A DNA stretch of 64,000 bases, taken from the NCBI GenBank assembly GCA_029582265.1, contig CM055835.1, forward strand, positions 13,199,498 to 13,263,497, written 5' to 3'. A program made the translations under genes and the position numbers. Below, piece by piece: positions 1 to 13,200 of the stretch (the stretch's first letter is position 1; each line of letters opens with the position of its first letter). The stretch comes from Zoroaster sp. YZ-2022. Taxonomy: Eukaryota > Echinodermata > Asteroidea > Forcipulatida > Zoroasteridae. The notes under the pieces are model-generated. The model was not told where the DNA came from and did not search any database. It saw only the letters and a list, made by a program, of their open reading frames with translations.

Positions 1-92
1 AGATCCTGAAGCAGCAACTGTCGGCATCGTCTGTAGAGGATCTAACCAATGGGGGAGAGAGCTCGTCATCAAGGGGGTCCACACTGACCGGG
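1..92 (+). CDS. RALGPS1: RALGPS exon, N-terminal Ser-rich region (partial)
   Basis: Read from base 3, this encodes a Ser/Gly-rich stretch ([20 protein letters not shown]) and ends at a GTAAGT donor in phase 0. Vertebrate RALGPS proteins have a comparable SSSSESL stretch just before the RasGEF domain. The left end is cut by the window, and the exon is inferred from frame and donor compatibility with the next exon. Confidence 0.7.
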
Positions 93-3000
93 GTAAGTAC
101 ACATACCAATGACCATTCAGTCAAGGTACCAGACTGTTATTTTTTTAGTTCTTGACAGTCTTACCAATGAGATACGTTTAAGACAGAAGCAGCAGCCTCT
201 CCGGTCCTTTGCCTTTGTTCTCAATTTCATGCACTTGCACAGAATTATTTGTAATCAATAGAAAAATGACTGGTAAGATCTGCTGCCACCAGTGTCTAAG
301 AAGTCTCCCATTAGCCTTTTGGGGGTATGGTGCAACACTAATACATGTAGGAGGGCACTTTTCAGAGTGGGTAAATCCTGTAAAAAGTTTCATCGCAGGT
401 TTTTTGAGAAAACAACAAAAATCTGTTTTAGGAAAAGTTACCATCCGGCAAGTTTGTGTAAGTTTGATACGTGTATATGTAACAATTACTGTTTTCTACA
501 AGATGAAAGTACTTAAAGGGGCAATATTGTCACAATCAGAGCAGATGTCCTACAATGTACATGTACATGTACATGTACGTAGTTTAAGATGAATACAGTG
601 ACTGGCTCATTTATGCAGCAGCAATGGTAATATGATCTTATGAGTGGGATATTATTTTCAGTCACTGAGTTTATCTAAAACTACATGTATCACTCTATGT
701 AATTTCATGCCCTGTTGATTGTGACAATATTGTCCCTTTAACCCTCCGAAGCGAACTGGTTAACCCTCCTACTTCTGGTACCTTTTTCATACAAGTTGAT
801 GCACCATTTGAAACCATTCGCTTTTGTGGTTTTGAATGGTGAAATAACTGTACAGTATTGATTCCCCCAAATGGTTTTGAATGGTACTGTAGGTCAGCTA
901 ATACAAAACCTTGTTTGGATCTTTCCAAATGGTAGTACAGCTAATACAAAACCTTGTTTGGATACTTCTAAGTGGTGAATCAATGGACCCTCTATGCATT
1001 TGAATGGATTTGAATGGTAGTAAAGCTTGCTACCAACACTGTTCAAATGGTATCACCATGTGTGTACAAAACCAATGGGCATTTTGGTAAGTGGAAATTT
1101 TGAATGGTTTCAAATGGTCAAACAGTAGGAGGGTTAATAAAAGGAATAATTTATCAGCATGATTGATAACATATGTACATCTACGTGCACGAATACCAAA
1201 GTCACAAGTACATGTAAGCTTTTAGATAGTAATTTGTCAATATGATGATATGGTAATTACCAATGTTGTATCTTCCCTTTAACCCTCCTATGGTTTGACC
1301 TTTCAAAACCTTTCAAAATCTGCTTACGGGCCAAAATGGCTATCAGTTATTATGAACCCTTTAAAACCCTCCAGAATTTGTTGCTACTGAACAACCACAC
1401 CTTTCAATACCCTTTGAAAGGTATTGAAACATTCCAACACCAGTTTGTTCAGAGAGTTGTTACACCTTTCGAAACCTTTCATAGGTCCCTTTTGTCAGAC
1501 AGTTTTCTCACCTTTCAAAACCCTTCAGTACAGCAAATTTGAAAGGTTTTGAAAGGTCTGACAATTCTATGGCAAACTGCACTGTACATAGGAGGGTTAA
1601 TGAGAAACCAGTGAAAATGCATGCAGATTGTTCATATTCATTCCGATGTACAATTTCTGTCTTTAGAAGACAGAAATTCATTTTGGCAATTATTTTACTA
1701 ATTTTACTCGAACGATAGACACCCGAGACGGATATTTAAGACCAATGTTGTACATGTACGTACATGTATGTATTCCCTTTAAATGCTTTCATTGCCTCAT
1801 GCATGAGCAGTGATGCACAAATTGTGATTCATGAGTTGTAAAATGCATTGGCCTGATAGGGATTCTGTCATTATCTGAAATAGGCACAGATGAAGTGTTA
1901 AATCTTGAACTCATTTAGACAGCATAAACTGTCTTTAAAGGTACATTGTATATAAATTATACATGTAGTGTTGGTCATGCAAAATTAAGTAGGGCTGTGC
2001 ATTTTCGAATAATTTGTTAATTTTGATTTTGATAGAATATTTGATATTCGAAGGGTGCCGATTGGTAATTGCGCCACATGATACAACAAGCATGCATGAT
2101 AGATAAGGCCTGAGTGACATAGCCTGGCCTACATCATGCAAATAACATTGTGAATAGGATGGGTTTGCAAATGTAGATGAGAGGATGATGGGAGCATAAT
2201 GATGGAAATTCCAATAAGAAAAAAAAACAAAAAAAACTTTATTTTCTGCGGAAGCTGCATTTTTTTCTGCGAACTGGGAAAAAAACAACCGGATATTCGA
2301 ACCATCAGTCGAATATTCGAATATTTGGTTATTCGGCACAGCCCTAAAACTACATGTACATGTACATGTAGGAGATACATACAGTTGTACACCATAAGTT
2401 GGGAATGGCGGTGAAAAAACTGAGGGAGAGGGAGATAAAATATGAAATTAAGAATTCTGATTTTTTTGACAACAGCTGTACGGCTGTGATACATGTACAT
2501 GTACATTGACTCTAAGCAAAGGTGCTATCAAGTGTACAGTACTTATGAAAATGAGTGTTATCGGAAAATTTCTTGTGTCTCGTGGATGGACAAATCAGTC
2601 TAGATAGTGTAGTCCTGGGATGGTTAACCAACCGAAACTGCACTAACCGTTTAGAAATTTGCTAACTGGCTAACCGAAACCAATATTTAAAAAAGAAATA
2701 AATTTTGGAAGAATTTGCTGTCATTCTTTTTTGTTAAACAATCATTGCAGGAAGTTTATTGATGCTTTTTGACTGAAAATGTACAATGTGTACACACGTC
2801 GTAATTGCTGACTGTCTAGTCTGTGTGGCCATCGGGTGCCAACTTTTGGTCAACCGGATAACCAACCGTAAAAGTTTCGGTTTAAGTTAAACCAACCGGC
2901 TCTTCTCAGAGCCATCGCTTTTTCCAAAAAGAGATCATTACATGGTGTACCCGAAAAAACTCAATAACATCTATCTCCACCATGCAAAGCCTCAAATCCT

Positions 3001-6000
3001 ACATCAAACAAACTAACCAATAACTCTAGTCTAGTACATGTACACATGAACTCGGTGTCACCATTGGGACTTAAGTAAAATTCATCAAGCAGCAGAAATG
3101 ACAGTACTTTGGTCATGTAAGCGACACGAATCACTAGAGAAATTGATATCTGAAGGAAAAGTGGAGGGAAGATGTGTGGCACAAGAAGACCAAGAAGGAA
3201 ATGTGAGGAACATGTCTTTATCAGGCCTGTGATTTCTCAGGATTTTTCCTGATTTCAGGATTTTTTACAAATCTTCCTTTGCCTCAAAATGTTCTTGAAA
3301 GAAGAGAAGTAGCCACCAAGGAAAGAAAGAAGTAGCCTTGTCTTGAAAGAAGTAGCCACCAAGGAATGAAAAAAGCAGCCACCAAGGAATGAAAAAAGTA
3401 GCCTGTATTTTGTCCAAACCTCTAGTTTCTCGTTTGTGAGGATGTCAAGAGTCTGTAAATCCTCCAAACCTAAACATCCAGGAGGTTCAGGGGGCTTTGT
3501 CTTCTAGACCAAATGGAGACCCAGGTCTGCTACCCATTTTTCATGATTTGTTACTTTTGTCAAATCACACGCCTGCTAAAGTTAAGGTACGACATTGCAT
3601 TGGTAATCTTGACAAAACTGCTTCCATGAGTAGGCTAGTCTCATTGAATCAAGATACATCATTGTACATGTCAGGCCTTGAATTTCATAGTGGCCTCTGT
3701 TGCCCTGGTCTTGGCCTTGGTGCCCCTTAAACTTTTTCCCATAGACATTCTGATATCATAAAATGCACTTGACGCTCATGTCCCCTAAAAGAATAAAATT
3801 CCAGTCCTGACATGTACATGTACATTAACATAAACCCCTAGGTATTCTGGCTAGGAACCTTCCTGAATCTTCCAAAATCCATCAGTGTACTTTTGGAAAC
3901 ATGCCCTTATCTTCAAAATGCACCATACATTTTCGTTGATCTTTCATATTCAGCACTTAGGGCCTGTACTTCGTGACAGGTAGTAAATTTGCCCCATTTG
4001 AAGAGGTGAAAGTACATGTGTACATGTACGTGTACCAGTTTCCAACAGTGCTGAAATTTTCGCAAAAAGTGCCCGTTGGAGATTTTGCAGAATTTGGGGT
4101 CTTAAAACATTGGTTCTTAACTATGCGCCAATCAGAGCTGGGACAGGTAAAACTTGTAGCTTTGCATGGTGAAGAGGATAAGTAAGACTAATTGCAGTGA
4201 CATCATGTGAAATTCTCTCTTGAGTAGTAATTAGTTGTGAAAAGAACTGGAGGTTTCGATCAGTATGCTCTGATCGTCCTCAGGAGAGCTGGGACAATTG
4301 TCGCATGTGTACATGTACATGTACATGTGCACGACAGCATATACTCAAATGAAAAGGTGAACAAAATCATGACCCCCTTGTGAAAATGTTTTCAGCATCA
4401 CACTTCAAGAGTTCCTGCAAATTTCTCTGATCTTCCTGTGAGACAGTGCATGTAATTTGTCTGCCTTTTTTTTTTTTTTTTTTTGGAAAGGGGGGGGGGG
4501 GGGTATGTGGAGGAGGGATAAAAAAAATCTGCTCACAATGTCAGGATTAAGGAAGCTCAGTTGATTGGTCCCTTCATACAATTTTTCCGCATGTTGGCCA
4601 CGACTCGCAGAAATTATTCGCACTTGATGTGGGAGCAACGTGCGAGTGAATATTGGCAGATGATCTGATTACTCACAACCGTACAGACAGTAGGGTATAT
4701 GAACAGGTAGCTGTTGGCCGCGATGATTCATGAATAATAGTAGTTTTATACTTGGGTTTCTCATAAAATTGTCACCATTGGGGTGCTGTTGTACAGAAGA
4801 AACCACAAAAACTGATTGGAAGTGGAGGCATTAAAGGGACGAGATCGTCACGATCAGAGCCGACTTACGACAGGACATGGAATCGTTGTCCTATTTTTAT
4901 ATACTACATCAAAACAATTTAGGGAACACCGGATTTTTAACATCAAATAGGTTTGAAATGTTCCATGAACCGGGATTTTCATTTGCAACCCCCTCTCTCT
5001 TTCAGTAGTCATGTCATGAAATGTGTAATCACTACATGCATCCTTTATCATCTGTTTCATTGTGCAGTTGTTTCTCATCAATTCTGTGAAACATTGTGTT
5101 TATCTGAAATTTTAAGATCTTGCTTTAACTGAGATTATTCCGGTGTTCCCTAAATTGTTTTGAGTAGTATATACATTAAACTCGGTTATTGAAAATAATA
5201 CCTCATGTACAGTATGCACCCTGCAGGGCGCAATAACATCATTTTAACATGACTGATGCATAAATAATGAGCCAGTGGCTGAATAATAAAAATGCAGCAT
5301 TCACTGTAATATGATCTTATCGTGCCAGATTTTCTAGGTCAGCTTGCGCTTGTCGGGGTATAATTTTCAGTAATACTAAGTTCAGCTTGAAAACAGGGTA
5401 CTGATTCCATGCCCTGTCGAAAGTCTGCTCTAATCATGACAATATTGTCCCGTTAACCCTACAAGAGTCAATAATTTTGTATTAAGGGTCAAAATGAGAC
5501 ATCATTGAATGGTACATGGTACATACAGTCGTGTTTGGTAAATCATGTAAATTGTGACTGTACATGTACACGTACCTGAACGTACCTGGGTGTCGTGGCC
5601 GAGCGGTCTACATGTAGCTTACCGGATTCAAGTTCTGGTGTTAGCAACAGAATGTGGGTTCGAATCACGGCCATGACACTTGTGTCCTTGAGCAAGACAC
5701 TTAATCATAATTGCTTCTCTCCACCCAGGGGTTAAATGGGTACCTGTGAAGGCAGAGTTGGTTTGCTCTATATGCGCTAGAAATGGCAGCAATTGAGCTG
5801 TGTACTCCCCAGGGAGCTGAGATGGTTTCAGGAATGATTTATGAGCCTTATGAGCAGGGATAATAATATAATGCGCCTTGAGCACCACTTAGTTGGTGGA
5901 TACGTGCGCTATATAAATCCACACATTATTATTATTATTATTATTACATGTAAGATACATGTAAAGATGTACATGTACATGTCAGGGGTATGATTTGTCC

Positions 6001-9000
6001 GGATATTTCCGGATGTTTACAAATCGCAATGTTGTCCTTTATTCCTCATTATTAGGCTTCATTTGATGTCTCAAATTTAGGGCATCGCCCCCTGGACCTC
6101 CGATGGTTGCCTAAGACTAGTGTCCCCCATAACCCCCGCAAAATTTACGTGGATTTTTCAAAACTGTCCAATCACACCCCTGACATGTAAATGAATTGAA
6201 AAGTCAGTAGCAAAATACATGTAGTTAACGGCCTTACATTTCGAACATAGCAAGTTCTTTCTCAATTGGCAGAATGGACAATGTACAGACACGCACACAA
6301 ACTTACACCCTAACCTTCCCAAATCCTCAAAAATCCTCTTTGCCAAAGTGAAGGATTTTGAAGGATTCAGGTTATGTGGAAATTGCTGTGGTGAAGGATT
6401 GAGGGCAGATGTGATTATTTGCTTGGTGGATTACATTTGTATGGAGGATTGAGGTTACATGGTACATGTTTGTCTGTCCCAAAAATGATTTTGGAGGATT
6501 GAGGTTATTTATAGGCATAGGGCCTACTTGCCATCCTTCCTCCATGGTACATGTACATGTACATCCATGTTTGTTGTAGTGATTGCAAGGTCAGTGCTTA
6601 GGTCAGTGGACACTGTTTATTGCTCTGCAATGCATGCAGGGAGGGTCCCTGGCCATACATGTACATGTATGTATCACAAATTAGAAACACATATGTGCAT
6701 ACATATCATGTGCTTGCTTTACTACTGAAGGATTTTGGAGGATTCAGGTTATGTGTAAGCAAGTGGGCCTAGGGAGTTAAGGTTAACCTGTTCGCGTCGG
6801 GAATAAAAAAGTTTTTCTGGGTCCCTGTGCGGGTTTATTTTTCCCACACACACCGTGAATGGAAGCTTCCACAGCGGGTGGCCACGTCTTCTAAGCATGT
6901 CACCGTACACGGGTGGCTGAACCGAGCATGCATACCAATATTCCGGAGTTTCCTTTGGCGTGTTTAGACGCTCTCCGATCCACGGTGCAAAAAAAATCGC
7001 ATGTATACACGGCCTCCGACGCGAACTCCGACGCGAACTGGTTAATGCTGGAGTGGGCTGAAGTTAGTCAGGTGTGGAAGGAACACAAAATAAGACTGTA
7101 CAAGAAGCAGAGTCAGGTACTGGTCCTGGGACCAGACAAAGGAGGGATTAAATGTAGATGATCAAGGTACAAATGTACAGGAATGAACAAGTCAGACCGG
7201 GAGAGAAGAATAAAACACACAAATAAACTAACAAGCAAAAAAAAAAGTAAAACAAAAGTAAAAAGTCTGTGGATAAAGAAAAAAGGAAAATTATTTCTTG
7301 TTAAATTATCCATTTACAGTAACACACATGTACAAAGTGGGTGTAATGTACAGAATGAGCATACATGCGCAATGTACTGCCAAATTAAAATACATGTATT
7401 AAAATACAAACATACATGTACATGTATGTATACTGAACAGCAAAAGAAACGTCGTATGAATACAAGATATCAACAGGTATATTTTGTAACGTACACTTTG
7501 AAAATCATTCAAGTCGCATTCCATCCGCCTATAGGATTTTCAGGCACAGTCATGATTCAGAATGATGTTAGACTGCATATTTCCCGAAAACGATACATGT
7601 ACATTATGTAAAACTCTTGTGGTTGAGAATGTCAACGATTTAAAATCACGACGTTTCTTTTGCTGTTCAGTATATGTAATGTATTTATAATACTTGAATT
7701 GTATTTGTTTAAATTTAACTTACATCGATTGTTTAAATGAAAATTGTATTGTTCTACATGTATCGTACACTGTAGATCTTTATCCAGTGAGGGGTGTCAA
7801 AAGATTGTCTGACCTCCTTTCAAAGCTTCCCAAAAAGGAAAAAATTACTAATAGGTAACTTCCCCTTTCAAAGAGTCTGCTTCCTTTTCACAGAAGTCTT
7901 GTAATTTGCTTACGTACGTGTACACAGTACCTGCCACCCACACAAAGGGCTGACCGCAACTTTGGGTAGTTCAAAAGTTGTAGTACAAATCTTCTCCTGT
8001 CTGGACTTTTTTTTCTTCTCTCTGCTAGTGTCATAATTGCAGTGTGGTTATCGGTTGCGACAGTATGCTCAACGCCCTGATGTGTGTGAGTTTATAAATC
8101 CTTTTTTTTTTTACACTTTCAATCATGTGCATTTGCATCATGTACAATTTCAATCCCGTATACATGTACGTACTTGTACATGTACCGTAGTATGGCTATA
8201 CAGTGTACATGCGTACAATGATGTTTTACTAAATTATGTGTGCACACTGTAATGCATGTAATTTTGTTTTATTATAAGATTGACCAAGATTTAAATTTTA
8301 AAGCATTCATGAAGTCTGAGCCCTTGAAGTCATTAGTCTTAACCCTAACTCCCTAGGCCATTTGCTTGTCACACATAACCTGAATCCTCCAAAATCCTTC
8401 AGTAGTAAAGCAAGCACATGACGTGTACACATATGTGTTTCTAATCTGTGATACATACATGGCCAGGGACCCTCCCTGCATGCATGGAGCAATAAACAGA
8501 CCTTGCAATCACTACAACAAATATGGACGTACGTACATGTACCATGGAAAGGCAAGTATGCCTAATAACCTCAATCCTCCAAAATCCTTCACTCTAATAA
8601 TAGCAAAGAGCATTTATATATGTAGCATGTAACCTCAATCCTTCAAAATCCTTCACTTTGGCAAAGAGGATTTTGGAGGATTTGGGAAGGTTAGGATTAA
8701 ACAAAAACTGCAGCTATTTTGCACATACATGTGTAGTACACTTTGTACTGTACTAAAATCTTATATTGTGTATGGTAACTGTACTTATATATTTATTTTA
8801 TTAAGGTAATAAGAGTTTGTCGCATGGTCTTAACCGCAGGTTAATGACTGGTTTGTAGGCGTGGTCATGGGCAATGGCCAGGTTCTTATCACCCGTGACT
8901 ACGCATAAAAATGGGTCATTAACCTGCAGTAAAGACCAAGCGTTGTACTGTTACAATGAATTCTTGCCAAGGTATATCTAGTGCATGTATGTAAAAGTCA

Positions 9001-10261
9001 AACACTGTCGAACCTTACATGTATGTGTACATGTAGTAAGTACATGTACATTTACAGGTCAAAATGAGTCGACCGTTTTTGACTGGTAAAAGCATTGTCT
9101 GGTATTGCTCAGGGTAGTCAAAATGACAGTAAAAACCAGTCAAAAATGCCCCTGTGTGCACATTTGAGTCAACAGTCAAAAACGTGTACATGTACACGTA
9201 CATATGTATGAACATGATTTGAAATTCAATACAGAATGTCAGTTTCCACTTTTGTCTTCATGGATTTTACAAAATGTTGAAACGGGAGCTACATGTACAT
9301 TACATTGTAGCTAACTTGTGTGACCTTGTTGTGACACGCAGGATGGATTTCAAGAAGATTTAATTCTGGGCTCTATTGTGCAGTGTTATATGCATGTCTT
9401 TATCTGTATTGTACATTGTAAATATCATTCCCATTACTTCAGGAAGTATACATGTACAACTACAAGGATTCCTCACAAGCACACTTAAGCACTGTAGCTC
9501 TGAAGCCTGAAGAAACATATAAACAAGGGCACTTGCTACATGTACGTGCATTACTTTAACCCTAACTCGCCCATTTGCTTACACATAACCTGAATCCTCC
9601 AAAATCCATCAGTAATAAAGCAAGCACATGACATGTATGCACACATGTGTTTCTAATATGTGATACATGTACATGGCCAGGGACCCTCCCTGCATGCATG
9701 GAGCAATAAACAATGTCCACTGACCCAAGCACTGACCTTGCAATCACTACAACAAACATGAATGTACATGTACCATGGACAGGCAAGTATGCCTAATAAC
9801 CTCAATCCTCCAAAATCCTTTACTTAAGCAAAGAGCATACCACTGTAGCATGTAACCTCAATCCTTCAAAATCCTTCACTTTGGCAAAGAGGATTTTGGA
9901 GGATTTGGGAAGGTTAGGGTTAATAACCTACAGTACATACACATGTACATGTAATACGAGACCTACATGTACGTGTAGATCGATGGCTTAACATACCATA
10001 CGAAGTACATGTAATTATATGGTTACATTTACATGTAAGTATCTTGCTCAGGATCACATGCGCCACAACCTGCCAGGCCGGGATTCGAACCCACATTCTG
10101 ATGCCACCAGAACTTGAGTCTGATGCACTAGACCGCTTGGCCACGACACTCCATATCCAAACATGACCAAAGTCACGAACCACTTAGATTAATTACTGGG
10201 AATGCCGCTGGTAGAATTTACAATGGATAATGGATTATGCCAAAAATTACATGTATTTCTA

Positions 10262-10293
<32 letters not shown>

Positions 10294-13200
10294 AGAAGAT
10301 TTATAATGTGCAAATATCCACCAAGAAGTGCTCAAGGCGCTTTACAGTAAACAAGAAATCATACAATAGCATAACAATACAATAGCAAATGCAATATAAT
10401 ACTAAACAAAAGATTAAAAAATGCATAAATGAATGTTAGTAGTCCTTATAGGCAATACACATAAGATGAGTTTTCTTGAAGGAGTCAACAGATTGAGAAA
10501 GACAATTGTGACGAAATCACGACGGAGTTGGCCAGAGCGCGGAACTGAGAAGTAGCCAAAAAATGATTGTACAGTATAAGAAACCCAAGGCAATATTATT
10601 GTTCTGTAATGCCCATTGCTAGGGAAATGAAGTACCTTTGTAAGAACTTAATTACTTAAATTATACCAAATAAAACTTGTAACTTTCAAGGGCAATTACT
10701 CCATTTTGAGTTTTTGTAAAGATAAAATAAAATAAAAAATACATAATTCCGCATGCATGTCCAATTAAAATAAGAAAGCTATCATTGTAAAGCTGAAGAT
10801 CTCTACTTTCATTATCAATTTATAACCAACTCAATTTTGATTTCTTGCCCAAATGTATCTGTTTTCAATAGAACACATCACAATTAATGTGTACAAAAAT
10901 CTTTCTTTTTATCTTTATCAGTTAAGTGGGCGAGAGGCATTGGAAAGTGGACGATGGACACTTCCAAGGCTCAAGACGTACGATGCGGTCGTATTTGACA
11001 TGCTCAGAGTGATTCCCGATGATCTGGCTGTAAGTACATGTAGCGAACCTGTATCATACAATGATGACCACTGAACACAGCCATTTTGCCAATTGTGTCT
11101 CGGAATAAAATGGGAAGAATTATATCATAAGGTAACATCTGAAGTGAACCATTGCACAAGGCCAAGCATTCAGATCAGTTATATTACCAAGAGATATTCC
11201 CATTTTACTCAAAAGAGGCACATTAGACCTGGAATTCCACGGAGGCCATGCCCTACTGTACATACATGTACATTGTACATGTATGTTGCCCTGGTCTTGG
11301 CCTTGGTGCCCTGGTCTTGGCCTTGGTGCCCCTTACAAATAATCCCATAGACATTCTGATTTTCTAATGGGAGTGCCCTCTTGTCAGGAAAAGTGGCCTT
11401 GCCCCTACAAGAATGAAATTCCTGGCCTGAAGTGGAGCAGGGTTTGACCTTCTGGGCTGCCAGTTAATTAAAAGGGCAGCAGACTTGTAAAACCTCTAGC
11501 TACATGTACATGTATAAATTAGACTGTCTAGCTCGTTAAAATCACAAAGATGGTACAGCACTATCAAAATGAAAAAATCATACATGGCACTGTAAACCGC
11601 AAAACCATAGAATTCCTGAGCCTGAATGTTCCCAGATGTTAAGAACACTGATAGATAGTTAGATAATGTCATTCACATGTATGTAGCGCCTTTTCCCCAA
11701 AGGTTTCAAAGCTCAGGAATTTGTGGTTTTGCAGTGTGTGATACTATTAAAGAAACTAGCTTGGTTTTTCCTTTCCTAAATAGGTATATGTAGCAGTACA
11801 GTCTTTGTGATTTTGACTAGCCAGCCAGTCTAGTTAGAGAGGTTTTTACTAGATCACTTATTCTGCTGGGTAGGAATGTTTTATTTTGATTCTAGCCAAG
11901 TCAGTTATCCCCTAGACCTAATTTTAAATGAATGTTCTTGCGTTTTATGAGAAATTGTTACACATGTACATGTACATGTAAACATGTTACCTGTACATGT
12001 AAACTTATGCTAATTGTTCACAAATCTTTTAATAACATTGCTCCAATTTATATTTCTGAACTGCTTAAAGTCTACACTCCATCACGCAATTTGCGCTCCA
12101 GCAACATGTCACTCCTAAAGGAACCAACTTCAAAACGGAACTGGGGTGATAGGTCGTTTTCTGTCGCAGCTCCGAGACACTGGAATCATCTTCCAACTAA
12201 ACTCAAATCTTGTCATAGTATAACCAGATTTAAGTCGATGCTTAAAACTCATCTTACATGTATGTCACAACTCTTCAAAAATGATATATTTGTAATTAAT
12301 AATAATAATAATAATAATAATAATGTGTGGACTTATATAGCGCACGTATCCACCAACTGAGTGGTGCTCAAGGCGCATATTATTACCCCTGCTCATAAGG
12401 CTCATAAGGCTCATAAATCATTCCTGAAACCATCTCAGCTCCCTGGGGAGTATACAGCTCAATTGCTGCCATTACAGCGCATATACATGTAGGGCTAATC
12501 AACCAACTCTGCCCTCACAGGTACCCATTTAACCCCTGGGTGGAGAGAAGCAATTATGGTTAAGTGTCTTGCTCAAGGACACAAGTGTCACGGCCGGGAT
12601 TCGAACCCACATTCTGTTGCTAACACCAGAACTTGAGTCCGGTAAGCTAGACCGCTCGGCCACGACACTCCATTGTAGGTACATGTATCTCGGTACATAA
12701 TTTTTTTTTCCCCTATGCTATCATTGTATATTGTTTGTATTCATGTTTTTCTTTGTTTCCGCGCCTTGAGCGCCCAGCAGGGTGGATACATGTATGTGCG
12801 CGCTAAAAATATTTATTATTATTATTATTATTATTATATTACAGTATACATGTACTAGATCCAAAGAAATAGTTGGCCCATGGAGGAAGGAACATAGCCA
12901 AGTAATTATTTTCCAGTGCAAAAAGGGATACATAAGAAATTAAAATGCATAAATGTGACCCACTCTGTGAAAATGAGTCACAAGTCGCAAATTTGAACAA
13001 TTGAGATTTCTATGTGGCTGGAAAGAGTACATCATCAGCTATACATGTTAGAGGTGTGTGATGTATTGCATTATGGAGATATGCCATTTTTAATAATCAA
13101 TAATTTGCATAAGTAACACAATTGAATTCTTAGGAAAATGAGCATTTGAAAGGAAAACAAATGACAGAAATGAAACAACCTACGCACAAAAAATAATCGA

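Noticed and set aside
209..592. 127-codon open frame on the + strand
   Set aside because: It runs into a MITE and a TACATG tract, has no recognisable similarity, and lies in a RALGPS intron.
5590..5680. tRNA-Leu/Ser-like gene
   Set aside because: A and B boxes are present, but the sequence continues into a repeated SINE body with (ATT)n tail, there are several copies, and the acceptor stem does not pair convincingly.
6913..7161. 82-codon + strand frame and the similar 76-codon frame at 20667-20897
   Set aside because: Both are the same stretch of the TTAACC-type MITE; shared frames reflect repeat copies, not a gene.
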